DNA from: Pseudofabraea citricarpa
Lineage: Eukaryota > Ascomycota > Leotiomycetes > Helotiales > Dermateaceae
Assembly: GCA_029641185.1 (NCBI GenBank)
Contig: JAPWGK010000006.1
Location: forward strand, 1 to 64,000
DNA length: 64,000 nt
Direction of reading: 5' to 3'
A model generated the notes under the pieces. It was not told the origin of the DNA and searched no databases. It saw only the letters and a program-made list of their open reading frames with translations. Made by a program: the position numbers and the translations under genes. This document shows, one piece after another, positions 27,187 to 40,570 of the stretch. The first letter of the stretch is position 1. Every line of letters starts with the position of its first letter.

Positions 27187-30100
27187 TATCTTATAGTTTA
27201 TTATACTTAATATACGTATTACTTTCTAGAAGTATAAGATTAGTATATTATCCCTAAATAAGTAAATAATATAAGCTAGGTAATTAAGTTATATACGATT
27301 ATTTATTAATTAAATTATTAGATTAAGTTTATAAATTAGAGATTTCCTTATATTATTTTTAGTTCTTTTAATTTAGCTAATATTAGAAGTAGCCTAATTA
27401 TTATTTTATAAATTAGAGATCTTACTTATAAAATCCTTATTTTATAACTCCTTCCTTTTTCTCTCTTATAATCTTAACCTTAATTATAATTATAATATTA
27501 TTAAACTTAAGTATTCTTTTTATCTTTTTTCTTTTTTTTCTTATTATTTACTCTTTTTAATAAGTAAATTAAAGATATCTTACGCTACTTATAAGATAAA
27601 GATAAAAAACTTATTAAAAGCGTATAAAATAAAAGAAACTTTTATAAGATTTATTTTTTTTTCTTTCTTTTTCTTAATATATAAATAATCTTTTATATTT
27701 TATATTAATTATTTATTATTTTATAAGTTATAAATATTTACGATTCTTCTTAAGCTAGAGATATATTTACTAATAAGTTTATATAACCTATTATAATACT
27801 TCTTATTATTAATACTAAGTTAGCTAATATATTTTTTATTTCTTATATAACTTATTTTTTTACGTTTTTTTCTTTTATTTAATTTACTTTTAATAAGTAT
27901 TCTTATTTTAATATAATATCCTAGGAATTTTAATTAACTTAAGATAACTTTTATTAGTTTATAATTAATAACTTTTATCTTAAGCGTATACTTATTATAT
28001 ATAAGAAATTCTAGTATAACTTCTTAGCTTTTAAGAATAAGTTTAAGTAGCTTACTAATAAGACTAATAACTTTAATTATAAGAAGTTTCTTACTTTAAA
28101 GGATTTATTTTTCTCTTATAAGTATTTTTATCTAATACTCGTTTTATTATTAATTATTATCTAGTTATTTTATATACTAAGTATAATTATATAAACTAGC
28201 TTATATCTACTTATACTTATAAGAATAATAGTCTTAAGCTTCTTAAAGATCTAAATAATATTATTCTCTTTTAATTAAATAATTTATCTAATAATAATAA
28301 AGATAATAATAATACTTTTAATTAATATATTATTAAACGCGAATATTATCTTTATAAATATTATATTTATTAAGAAGAAGATCTTAATTAGCTTTCTAAA
28401 TATTAAAAGCTTAATATTAAGAAGCTTAATATAAAGTCTCCTAGAAAAACCTTTTAGGTTCCTAAGAATAAACGCTTAATTTCTTATCTTAGTTACTTAA
28501 AAAGTATCTTAAGTAATAAAAATAATAATTATTACTTTAAGATTATTAGTAGAAATAAGTATTACTTATTATATTTATTTAGATATATTTATATTCTAAT
28601 TTTTAATCTAGTTTTATCTTTTACTAAGTATTTTATTATTACTTTTTAAGAAAAAACTTTTTTTTCTTCTAAGATATATTCTTATATTTTCCTAAGTAAG
28701 AATTTTATTAATTTATTACTCTTAGGATCTAAAGAAATATTATTTAGTTATTTATTAGACTTTAGAACTAGATATTAATTATAATAAGTTAGAATAAATT
28801 AAAAGAATTTATAGTTATAAATATAATTCTAGGTTTATTAATCCTAATAAGTAAGATAAAAAGAAAACTTATCTTATAAAAATAACTAATAATATAATTA
28901 ATATTTTACTTAGTTAAAAGCTTAGTTTATTTTTATTTAGTTATTTATATAAGTATAAGCTTAGTAACTTATAGATATTACTTAGAAACGCTTTTTATTA
29001 TAACTTTAATAATTATTATTATACTTTAAAGTATTTTACTTAAATAAAAGAAATTTATAAATAAAAATATAAATAAAAATAAAAACTCTTTTACTTTTTA
29101 AAACTACTTTTTTATCTTATTATAAGTATCTTATATATTAAGTAAAACTTAAAAATATTTAAACTTATATTAAGAGAGATTTTTTATAAAACTATTAGCT
29201 AATATATTATTTATAAAAATATAAGATACTTTAAAAATACTTTTATTATATTCTTAGTATAATTATATATCTTAAATATTTATATATTTTAGCTTAGTTA
29301 CGATTCTTATATTTTCTCTAATAATTAGATAAATTATTTATTAGTTATTATAAAAGATTATTTATAGCTTTTTAATCTTTAGATTTAATTTTTTAAAAAG
29401 CTTCTAAAAAGCTATAATTTCTTTTATTATAAACTTAATACCCTAAAGTTTAGCTTTTATAATTAATATAAATATATTTAATTAATATATTATTTTCTAA
29501 GTAATTAGATTATTAAATAAAAAGATTATATAATTATATAAAAAGTATTATATTTTTATATTATTTATAAAAGATATATCTAATATAATTAATATCTAGA
29601 TTTTACTAAGCTTATAGCTAAATTATATTACTAGAAAGTATATTCTAAAAAGATACTTAATTATCTAATTTATAGTTATAAGATATTTCGCGCTTAGATT
29701 AATTAAGAAATAAGAAAACTAGAAAGTTATAAAAGTTATATTTAGTTTAATTATAATTATAATATATAATACTAAGCTTATCTTTTCTTAATACTTCTTA
29801 ACTTAAGCTTTAGAGACTTATCTTATATTTTTTATAAATTTTATTATTAGTAGTAAAATACTTAGACCTAAGATATTATTCTTTTTAATAATAAATTACT
29901 TAAGTTAACTTTTATTATTTTATTATTATTTTTACTTTCTAAAGCTAATATACTTTTAGGTTCGAGAATATTATTAGAAGATAAAAGTCCTAAAAATTAA
30001 TTAAGTAAATTACTTTTTTATTATTTTATAATTACTAAAGATATTAATATAACTTCTTATATTAGCTTTTTAGCTTTTACTTAAGACTTAATCTCTTAAG

Positions 30101-33100
30101 AGACTAGGATATTATTTCTTAGATTAATAAGAATATTATTATTTCTTTTAATAAGCTTCTTATTTTACTTAATTATAAGACTTATATCTTTTTATCTAAT
30201 TAAATTACTAAGTATTAATCTAATATCTTAAATCTTAGGTTTTCTAATTTTAATTATATTTATTATTATTCTAGTAATTATAAATAATTAGCTTTCCTTT
30301 TATTTTTTATTTAGATTATACCTAATATTTTTATTAAATCTAATATTTCTAGTAATAATAATTCTATTAAGTATAAGAACTTATATTTTATAGATATTAG
30401 ATATAATATATCTTATTAAATATCTAATATAAGCTTATAATCTAGTTTTAAAAGCTTTTACTAAGCTTCTAGCTTCTTTTTCTTTAATTAATAAGTATAT
30501 CTAATAGTCGTATATATAAATTTTATTTTAATTAGGTTAAAGATTTATTATTAAGTTAATAATTTACTTAAGATTATATTATTAAAAATATAAGTAAAAC
30601 TAGGAGTTAAGTATCTTATTTAAGGTTTTTATATTATTAGCTTAAAGTAAGCTAATATTATATAAGAAAATTCTTATAAGTATAATTTCTAATTATAAGC
30701 TTACTAGAAGATTTATATCTTTTTTTATTTTTATAAATCTTATAATTACTTTTTATTTAGCTCGCTTTACTTTATTATTTATCTTATATATATATATTAG
30801 AGAAAGCTTAAGGTTAATATTTATTTTTTTAGTCTAATACTAATAATAAGTAATACTTTTAATTATAATTATAAACGTATTATTATTTTACTTAATTTTA
30901 TAAATTAAAAGCTTATATTAAGTTTTTATTTAGCTCTTAAAGGTCTTAAGAGAATAATATATTTTTTTATAAGTTTTTTATCTTAGTATAAAACTAAAAA
31001 GCTTCTTATTATATTTATTTTTAATTATAAGTAATTAAGAGAATCTATTATACTTATATTTAAAATCGAATAAGTTTTAATTAATTCTCTAGAAAAAATA
31101 AGACGATTTTCTTTTTAGTAGCTATTTTAATATTCTTTAGCTAATATAAGTTATAAAATAATACTTATATTTTACTTATTTTATTTTACTTATTTTTATA
31201 TTATAAATTAATCTAATAAGTATACTTAGAGTTATTAGACTAAGATATCTTATTTTATTATATTAAAATTATTTAGAATTTAATCTTAGATATAAGAATC
31301 TTTTTTAGTTCTTAAGTTTTAGTTTTATCTTTTATCTAATTATAAGAAATATAAGAATCCTAATAATACTTAAAAAAATATTTATAAAAAGTTTTAAGTA
31401 AAAGGAAAATAACTTATATTCTAAGAATATAATATTAAATAAAAGTCTTAATTTCTTAATATATATATTTTCTTTTTTACTCTTATATCTTAATAAATTA
31501 TTAAACCCTTAATATTAGATTTTAACTTTCTTAAGAAAAATCTTTAATATTATATTAATATTAAACCTTTTAATTACTTTAATATTATAAAATATTAAAT
31601 TTATTATTTCTTTTTTATTTATTTCGTCTAATATATTTTTTATAATCCTAGTATTATAAAATAAGATTAATAAATATAAAATTCTTATATTTATTATATT
31701 ATTTAGATTTACTTTAATTAATAAGCTTAAAACTAAAAGTTTCTTATTATTTACTAAGTAAATAGCTTTATAATTATTAATAAGCGTATTATTAGATAAT
31801 AAGTAACTTAAAAAGTTTATAATTATATAAATACTTATACCTAATTATTAAATTATAAGTTTTAAGTCTAAGATTATTATATTTATAAGTCTTAGATATT
31901 TACTAGTAAAACTTTTAGAAGATTTCTTCCTTTTTTAGGATAAGTCTCTAAAATTTAACGTTTTCTAATCTTTCTTAGTAAACTTATTATATATTAAACT
32001 TTAGTTCTTATTTTATAAACGATTTTAGATTATATAATATTTTTCTTTAGAAAAAGAATTTCTAAGATTTCTCTCTAAGCTTCTTATAAGAGTATACTTA
32101 AAAAATAAATATATTAAGGGTTTCTAGAAGTACTTTTTATCTCTTTTATCTTAGTAAAAATATAATTACTTTTACTTTTATTAAGTTAAGCTAATATATT
32201 AGTTTCTAGTATTATCTAATTTTCTTTTAAGAGTAATAAAGATTATTACCTTCTTAGTTATAAATTAGATTAAATTTTTATATACTAAAGCGAAAAACTA
32301 ATTTTTATATTACTTAAGTATTTTACCTAGGAGTTTAAGCTTATTTATTCTAATATATTCTATTAATTAAAGTCTTTCTTATTCTAGAGTTATTTTTATA
32401 AATATTATTATAAGAAACTTCTTAGTTATAAGCGAGCCTTATATTTCTAGTATATTATATATCTAAGCTTATTAAAGTATTCTAAGTTATTCCTAATATT
32501 ATTATATAAGATTTATATTTTTTTTTTTTATTTATTTAAGTATAATATTATACTCTTAGTAAATAATAATTAATATATTATTATTAGTAAGTATAAGTTA
32601 TAACTTTAGTAATCGAATAATTATTTATAAGCTTAAGTCTTCTTTTTCCCTAATTATTATATTAATTAAAATTAAAATTAAGAAAAAAACCGTTTATTTA
32701 ACTTATTACTTAAGAGTATAATATTTAATTATATTATATAATTAGCTCGCTTATTTTATAATATAAATTCTTAGCTAAATATTAAGCTTATATTATATAT
32801 TATTATATATAATTATAATATCTTATAATAAGCTAGATTTTAGTCTAGAAAGCTTATTAATTATTACTTAATCTAAGTATAATTATTAATTAAGTATTAT
32901 TCTCTTATTAATAAGCTTATTAATAGTTAATACTCGTATAAGAGAATTAATATTTATACTTTTTATATTTATAATATCTAGGTTTATAAGCTCCTAGATT
33001 CGTTTTATATAAGCTTAATAATAAAATTAAAAGAATTAGTTAGATTATAAGTTATAATCTTTTAAAAAGATCTTCTTAGCTTTCTACTAGTTTATTTTAA

Positions 33101-33209
33101 AGGTTATAATAATAATAATAGATTTTAAACTTAAGAATAATTATTCTTTAGCTCTCTTAAGATTTAAATATAATTTTAGGAAGCTTTAATTATAAGCTAA
33201 GCTTATAAC

Positions 33210-33368
33210 TATTATATAATAAAAGTAAAGTTAATTTAAGTAATTAAGAAAGTATAAAAAGTATAATTTATATTATCTAATTAAGAGAAGTAAGAGATTA
33301 TAAGAAAAAGCGTATTTATATAAGAATAATATTTATTACTAAGTAGATTATCTTAGTTATCCTAATCT
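33210..33368 (-). repeat. Copia 5' LTR fragment, copy 3 (159 bp)
   Basis: It stops at AATCT (33364-33368), where the Gypsy E2 LTR starts. The remaining 38 bp resume at 40528, after AATCC at 40523-40527. Confidence 0.9.
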
Positions 33369-33550
33369 TATAAGGGTAATTATAAGTAGAATATTATAAT
33401 ATTATAATATAATTTATCTCTAAGAAAGGAAAAGGAATTTACTCTTAAAATATATATATAAGCTAAATATAACTTAATTATTAAGTAATATTATAATAAT
33501 AATATATACGCTAATTAACTAATTAGTTAGGTACTAGAACTATTATTATA
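33369..33550 (-). repeat. Gypsy 3' LTR, E2
   Basis: This 182-bp LTR is followed inward by ACTATTTCTTCTCTT, whose complement is a polypurine tract. It is flanked on the left by AATCT inside the Copia LTR. Confidence 0.92.
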
Positions 33551-36500
33551 ACTATTTCTTCTCTTATAATTAAGTCCTTATAATTTTATTTAATAGGTTT
33601 ACTCTTAGGTAATATATAAGAAATATATAAGTCTAATATAATATCTTTTATTAGAATTTTAATAATTTATAGTTTTTTCGTTCGGTTATTTTCTATAAGT
33701 CCTCTTATATAAACTTATTAAATTATCCTAGTAAGATATTTACTTTAATACTATAATTTATATATCTTTAACCTTATATTATAAAAATATATTAGTAGAA
33801 GATTTCTTCTTATAAATATAAATATCTCTTATTTTTCTTATCTTCTTCCTCTTTCTTTTATAAATATTTATAATAGCTTTCTCTAATAATAAGATTAAAC
33901 TCTTATTCCTTATACTTTTTCTTTATTATATTTATAATATTTCTAATACTAACTATTATCTTTAGTAATATAAATATATAATAAGAAGCTCTTATCTTAC
34001 TAGCTATTATATTTTTATAATAATTCTTATATAATATTCCTTTAGACCTTATACGTACGATTTATATATATTATATAATCCGCTTTTCGAAGTTTATTAA
34101 CCTTATAAAATATATTTAGTTTAACTCTAAGTCTAGTTCTTACAATTATTATTATTATATTAATAAATAAAAGTATACCCTAGTAAATAGTTACCCCTAA
34201 TTTATTCCTAATTTATCCTAGATTTATTATTAACTTTTATAGGTTCCCTCTAGAATAATTAGTTTAATTCGTATTATCCTAAGCCTTATTATTAAATATA
34301 AAAAGAATCCGACCCTTATCTTTTATAAAATCGTATAAAATATTATTATTAATCTTATTAGCTAAAAGAAATTCGTAAAAAAAATCGCTTCTAAGACTAA
34401 ATTAAAGATAGCTTATATAATTCTCCTTAAAATATAAGAAATAAACTATCTTTTATATCTTTTTATTATAAGTTCTTATCTCGTCCCTAGTAAATCTATA
34501 GCTAATTCGTATTAAGTCTAATATAAATCTAAACCTAGCTATTAAAGTAAAAGGTTTTTCTATTACTTTTAAGCGTAAACTTTTAGAAAAGCCTAAGTTT
34601 ATTATTACTTCTTATAAGAGATATAAGCTTATAAAGTTATTAATAATAAAAAAGCGTTTTAAGTTTAAGATTAATTAAAATCCTTAGGAGAAAATTAAGT
34701 AGAAAATTACTAAGGAACTTAATATAAAATTAGATTAAGATATATTAAAATAACTTATAACTAAAAATATAAAGGTTACTAATATTATAAAAGAAACTTA
34801 AACTTAAGAAACCTTAAGTTAAAGGAATATATTATATTTTCGTATATTTTCCGTAGCGTTTTTAGGATAAAATACCTAGGAGTTTAAGTTTTTTAGTTTT
34901 AAGTTTCTCTAATAAAATAAAACTTTTCTTTATTTTATATATTATTATTTACTAAAATTAATCTAATATTATAACTCGTACTTATATTAAGTCCCTAATT
35001 ATAATTATATCTTAAGTTTATTATTTTATTAATATAAGTTTTAATATTTTATATATTTTATAAGGCTTTATTAAGAGTCTACTATAAATATAATATAAAT
35101 TTATTATAGCTTTCTATTAGATAAGGTTTTTATACTAAAGTTTACTTTCCTTAATAATAATACTTATATCTTATATTTCCTTTTTAATTTAGTTATAATT
35201 AATTCTTATATTATACTAAGGTATTTAGTTATTAATTTATTAGCGTTTATTATATTCTTTACAGGTTCCTAGGTATTATTTATAATAGAATAGCTTTTTT
35301 ATTAGACTAGGTACTCTTGTTTTTTTTTTATTTCTTAGTAAGCAAGTATTAACTTAACTTCTTATTTCTTATAACTATTAATATTATAAGATTCTAGGTT
35401 TATAATAATATTATTTCGACTATTATATAATTCTAATAATAAAATATAAAATATATTATATATTTATAATCTTTTTAGTAGCTTTAACTAATAAGCTTAC
35501 GTATATATACTAATTACTTCTAGGATTTTAAATAATCCCTAGTATTTATTAATAAGTTTCTTATTAAGCCTTAGTTATTAGATATTTTTTATTAATAATA
35601 TTACTTATTATCTAATAATAAACTTTATAGGTTTATATTTCTAATTATAATACTTTTTTTATTTTAATACTATAACTTTAAGTTAAGTTTTAAGCTTATT
35701 TCGTTTAATCTTAATTTCCTTAATTCTTCTTTTTATAATATATATTACCTTCTTATCTATAATAATATCCCTAATATTTATTCCTAGTATTAGTTCGAAT
35801 TTATATAAGGCCTAAAAAAGGAATAATCTTATACTTTTATATTTTATATTATTATAAGTATATTTAGTAAAAGTAAGTTTTAAAGCTTAATTAATTTATC
35901 TAAAGTTATAATAAGTATATAAGTATTATTCTAATATTTGATTTTATCTTTTTATTTAATTATTAGTTTATAGGTAGAAAGTAGTACTAAGTTAGTATTA
36001 AACCTATAAATAAAATATAATAGCGCCCTAGAACTTACTAGTAAATTATAAGCTATAATTAAAGATTATATTTTTAGGAGTCCTAAAATCCTTTTAGATT
36101 TAAGAAATAAAAATTTCTATTAGCTTAGGTATATTAATCTTTTTTATAATAAGAATATATTAGATTATCTTTAAGAATTTATTAATAACTACTAATATCA
36201 AGTTATATATATACCCTTATTATTTACTAGATAATAGCCTAGTAATAAAGTTTATTATAATCTCTTATTATAATTTAGTTAAGACTAAGAGTAATATAAG
36301 CTTATTATATAAGTAATATTACCTTAATTTTATCTATTAGTATATCTTATAAGTTTATACGTAATTTTTTATATTATATTATAAGCTTTACTAGAAATAT
36401 AACTTATATATTAGCTCTAATATTCTTTTAAACCTAAAATACCTAGTATATAAGTTATTATAATATATTATAAGGATTTTAGCCCGGATAATAACTTCTA

Positions 36501-36989
36501 CTAATATATAAATACGTTAATTATAATAAAGTAACCCCTTAGGGTTTATCTCTTATTTAGCTTTTTTTACCCTAATATTAGTTTTCTTAGGTAGCGATTT
36601 AAAACGTTTCTTAGTAATAAAAGAGTTAGCCTTTTATAACTAAAAAAGAATATCTTATATTATTTCTATTAATAAGTCGTATATTATTTTAAAATAAAAT
36701 ATCTTATTAGTAACCGCTTATAATATATATTATTTATAACTAGTAATACTAGTAATAAGCTTAAGATACTTTATAATAATATCTTTATTATAATTTTATA
36801 TTAGCTCTCTTATTAGAGAATTAAAATTATCTTTTAGCCCTAATATCTTATTAGTTTTAGGTTACCTAAGTCCTAAGTTTTCTTACTAATACTAGAAGTT
36901 TCTTATAATTACTCTAATAATATCTTAGGTTATATATTATAATTTTATATATAAGAATAATAATATCTTTATCTTTTATTTTACCTTTT

Positions 36990-38100
36990 CGACTATTAAC
37001 TTATAATTAAGCTTTTATAATAAGTTATCTACTAGGTTAATTTTACTTAGCTTATATTCTAGTATAAAATCGTATTAGGCTAGCTTTTTAGCCTAATAAC
37101 TTTATTATTTATTTAATATTCTCTTAGTTATAAAGTATTTAAGATTATTATAATTAGTTTATATTATTATTATCTTAAGAGTATTATAAAGATAATAGCT
37201 CTATTACTTAAACCCTAAAACTATTACTAATAACTTAGTATTATAAGTTTTATAATTAGATTTAGCTAAAGAGAACTTATAAGAATAAAAAGTAATTAGG
37301 TATTATTTTTTATTATAAAATAATTATATTAATATATTAGTAGTAATTATTTCTAATATATTAGTTTTTATTTTAATTAGTAAAATAAGATTAAAATACC
37401 TTAATATTAGGGTTACTAGGAATTTAGCTTTAAGAGTTTTAAAAGCTTAGTATACCTAAATTATTATTTTAAAAGGCCCTATTAACTTTTTTAGGAGATT
37501 AAATAACTCCTAGGCTACTCTTAAATATATTATAATAAAATACTAATAGAAATTAGTAAACCCTAAAAATACTTATATATTCTTAATATTATAAGAAATA
37601 GATTATTTTTTAATTACTCTAATATACTTTAGATTTATAATAATTTTATAAGTATTTATAATATAACCTAGGAATTTTATACTATTAATATTAAATTTAT
37701 ATTTTTTAAGGTTAATATAAAGTTAATAGATTTATAAATAATCTAGGATCTCTTTTATTATAGATTCGTATTAATTTAGGTTTTCTAAAAAGATTAGAAT
37801 ATTATTAAGATAAATTATATATATTATATTAATTAGCCCTAAGAGAGCTTAGTTAATATATACCTAGAATATAATAAATACGTTTAATAATCTAAATAAT
37901 ATAATCGTATATTCGAAATACTTATATTAGGTTTAGAAGACTATTTTCTACTTATCTCTAGATCGTATCTAGATCTAGTAGTATATATTTTTTAGATTAA
38001 GTTTTATAAATAACTTCGTATAATATAACTTATTAAGGGTCTTCCTAATTAGTAGTAAGAAAGTACGATTTTTAATAGTTATCTAATTTAGCTTTCTATA
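36990..38100 (-). pseudogene. Gypsy reverse transcriptase/RNase H remnant, E2
   Basis: Read on the minus strand, the YLNNILIF box (about 37815-37785) precedes an RNase H domain with the TDxxNLxYF-type motif near 37160-37128 and the AEKLAxYDFxxEYR-type stretch just beyond. Catalytic Asp codons read Asn and many Trp/Gln codons read stop, all explained by G-to-A or C-to-T. Equivalent positions lie 5,264 bp to the right (box at about 43049-43080) and again near 48313-48345. The domain limits given are rough. Confidence 0.85.
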
Positions 38101-40340
38101 ATTTATATAAAGTTAAAGTTTTTTATTCTTTTTAGGAATAAATATAATTAAAGCTTTTATTAGATTAATTAAACGCTAAATCTAGCCTTAGGTTATAATA
38201 ATATTAAGATACTCTTATAATATTATAAGTTTTAGTTCTAAAAGTATATAAATAAGCTCTTATAATAGCTTTTTATCTTTTATTAGATCGATCTTATATT
38301 TTATAAAGTAATATTATAGGAATATAAAGATAATTATATTATTAAAAATATTATTATACTTATTATAAGCTAGGAGTATTATAGGTAATTATACTTATAT
38401 AAGCGCCTTAATCCTCTTATAATAAAGCGCTAATATTATTATAAGATAACCTATAAGTACCTCTTATTATAAGAATTTAATAAATTTTAAGATAATAATA
38501 ATCTAAATAATACCTAGCTTTTAGTATAATTAGGTTCCCTTAGCTTAGTTAATTCGTAGGTTTATTATAACTAACTATAAATATCCTAGAATAATATTAA
38601 CTTTAGAAAGGTTAAAGTTATAAGCTATAAAATATTACTAGTATATAATTATATTATCTCTACTATTAGTAATATTAATATTAATCTTATAATTATTATA
38701 AGTCTAAATTTCCTAATTATTAATAATAATTAACTTTTTATTTTTGTTATTTATTAGTATTTATTTATATTTAGTAGCGAGGCTTTATTATATATAATTC
38801 GCCTTAGTCCTACTATTAATAAGAGCTTATTTCGTTCTTTAGTTTTTATTAGTATTAGTAATCTAGATAAAAATAATTAGTCTTTAGTATATTAGATATT
38901 ATATTAAGCTTATATAAAATAATATTATATTACTCCTAAGGCTTAATCTTTTCCCTAGCCCGATCGTTTTAGGTAATTAGATTAAGTATAACTTTCTTAA
39001 TTATACTTATAATATCTTATTATTAAGTTTCTCTTTAGCTTTATATAAGCCTAGGCTAAATATTCGACCTTATTATAATTCTAATAGATTCTTAAGTTAA
39101 TACTAGTAATAAGCGTATTATTTATCTTATAAGTAAGTATTACTCTCTTATTATTATTATTATATTAGTTATTTTACCTTATATAATTTTAGTTAATTTG
39201 ATTTTTATATAAGTTCTTACTAAAGTAATTATAATTAAATAATTTATTATTAAATTACCCTAAAGAAAGTTTTTAGGTATTTTTAATCTAGGTTACTAAT
39301 TATATAAGTCTAATATAAGTTTAAGGTATTTTATTATATATAATTATACTTATTTTAAGTTCTAGTATTAACTTATTATAAAATATATCCTTTTTATTAT
39401 AATTATTAGTAATAACTAATTCTAGTTTTAAATTATTAAGGTAACTAGTAAATTTATTAATAGATTACCTAGATTTTTACTAGGCTTACTTATATTTATT
39501 AGTAGTATTAAAAGTATAATTACTCTTATCTTATATAAAGTCGAATATTTATTCCTTAAAGCTTTCTTAATCGAGCGTCTTAATACCTATATATTAATCG
39601 AGTTATTTTTATTTTATTATTAAGGCTTTTATAAATACTATTATATAATAACTAATTCGTATTATATTATTAATAAATCAGTTACTATTATTAATCCTAA
39701 ACTAAAGTTCTATAATACTTATAAAAGATTATATTTCCTAAAAGCTCTTACTTTTATAAGTAGAGAGATCCTAAAGCTTAATTAATAGTTTCTTATTACG
39801 CTTTTATAAGTATTTTTTCTCCTCCTTCTTATTAATATTATTAAGTACTCTTTTATAAGTATTATTATTCTAGGGCTAAATAAATACTAGTATCTCTCTT
39901 ATTAGGAGACTTTTTCTCTTATTTATATTACTAAGTAATCTCTTAAGCTTAATATCTAAGTATTATTATTCTTCTTTTAAATATTATAATTCTTTTATTC
40001 TTCTTTTTATAGCTTCCTTTTTTGCTTTAATTATAATAAGGACCTTATACTTTCGTTTTATATTTACCTTAGTAATATTAATTTATTATATTAATTTTAT
40101 AATCTTTTTATCTTTATTATTACTAGTAGATAAAACTAAGGTAAAATTATTATTACTTTAGTTTTATTCTCTTTCCTTCTTATTACTTAGGTTAATTAAT
40201 TAAGAGCGAGTAATAGCTTAAGATTAGGTAACTAAGCTATTAACTTTACTTTAAGATATTATTTTAATTTCGAATTAATTTTATATTAAGTTCGTATAAT
40301 TATAATAAGTTATTCTTCTAAGAGATAAAGAAATAAAAAA

Positions 40341-40522
40341 TATAAGGGTAATTATAAGTAGAATATTATAATATTATAATATAATTTATCTCTAAGAAAG
40401 AAAGAGGAATCTACTCTTAAAATATATATATAAGCCGGATACGGCCCGATTATTAGGTAATATTATAATAATAACACGTACGCTAGTTAACTAATTAGTT
40501 AGGTACTAGAACCGCTATTATA
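40341..40522 (-). repeat. Gypsy 5' LTR, E2
   Basis: This 182-bp LTR retains GCCGGATACGGCCCGA, identical in the duplicated LTR at 45605-45786 but more decayed in the LTRs at 25048, 33369 and 50870. Confidence 0.92.
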
Positions 40523-40527
40523 AATCC

Positions 40528-40565
40528 CTTATATAATAAATTATCTGATCCTAGATTTTATAATA
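40528..40565 (-). repeat. Copia 5' LTR tail, copy 3 (38 bp)
   Basis: This is the terminal 38 bp of the 197-bp Copia LTR, displaced from 33368 by the E2 insertion. It is followed by CTAAA, the right target duplication of Copia copy 3. A duplicated version lies at 45792-45829, followed by TTAAA. Confidence 0.9.
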
Positions 40566-40570
40566 CTAAA

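Larger units (their letters stand above)
26990..33368 (-). mobile_element. Copia copy 3, main part, RT region deleted (ends at 40565)
   Basis: The left LTR is at 26990-27186 (197 bp). The right LTR is split by Gypsy E2: 159 bp at 33210-33368 and 38 bp at 40528-40565. Target duplications are CTAGA (26985-26989) and CTAAA (40566-40570), differing by one RIP-type transition. The joined length is about 6.42 kb, against 7.67-7.69 kb for the other copies. The missing piece of about 1.25-1.27 kb corresponds to about 20376-21646 of copy 2, with its junction at about 29865-29870. It removes the YVDD-box part of reverse transcriptase. Confidence 0.88.
33369..40522 (-). mobile_element. Ty3/Gypsy-type LTR retrotransposon E2, RIP-inactivated
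   Basis: This element of 7,154 bp has 182-bp LTRs (33369-33550 and 40341-40522) and target duplication AATCT/AATCC. On the minus strand the order is as expected for Gypsy. Reverse transcriptase has a YLNNILIF box (about 37785-37815), equivalent to YLDDILIF. It is followed at lower coordinates by RNase H (about 36990-37440) with readable YNTK.LLVIV..FK, TNYNNLKYF and KLA.YDF.LEY stretches. Presumed integrase lies at about 35300-36950. A purine-rich tract on the element strand abuts the left LTR. It is the youngest insertion of the nest. Confidence 0.9.
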
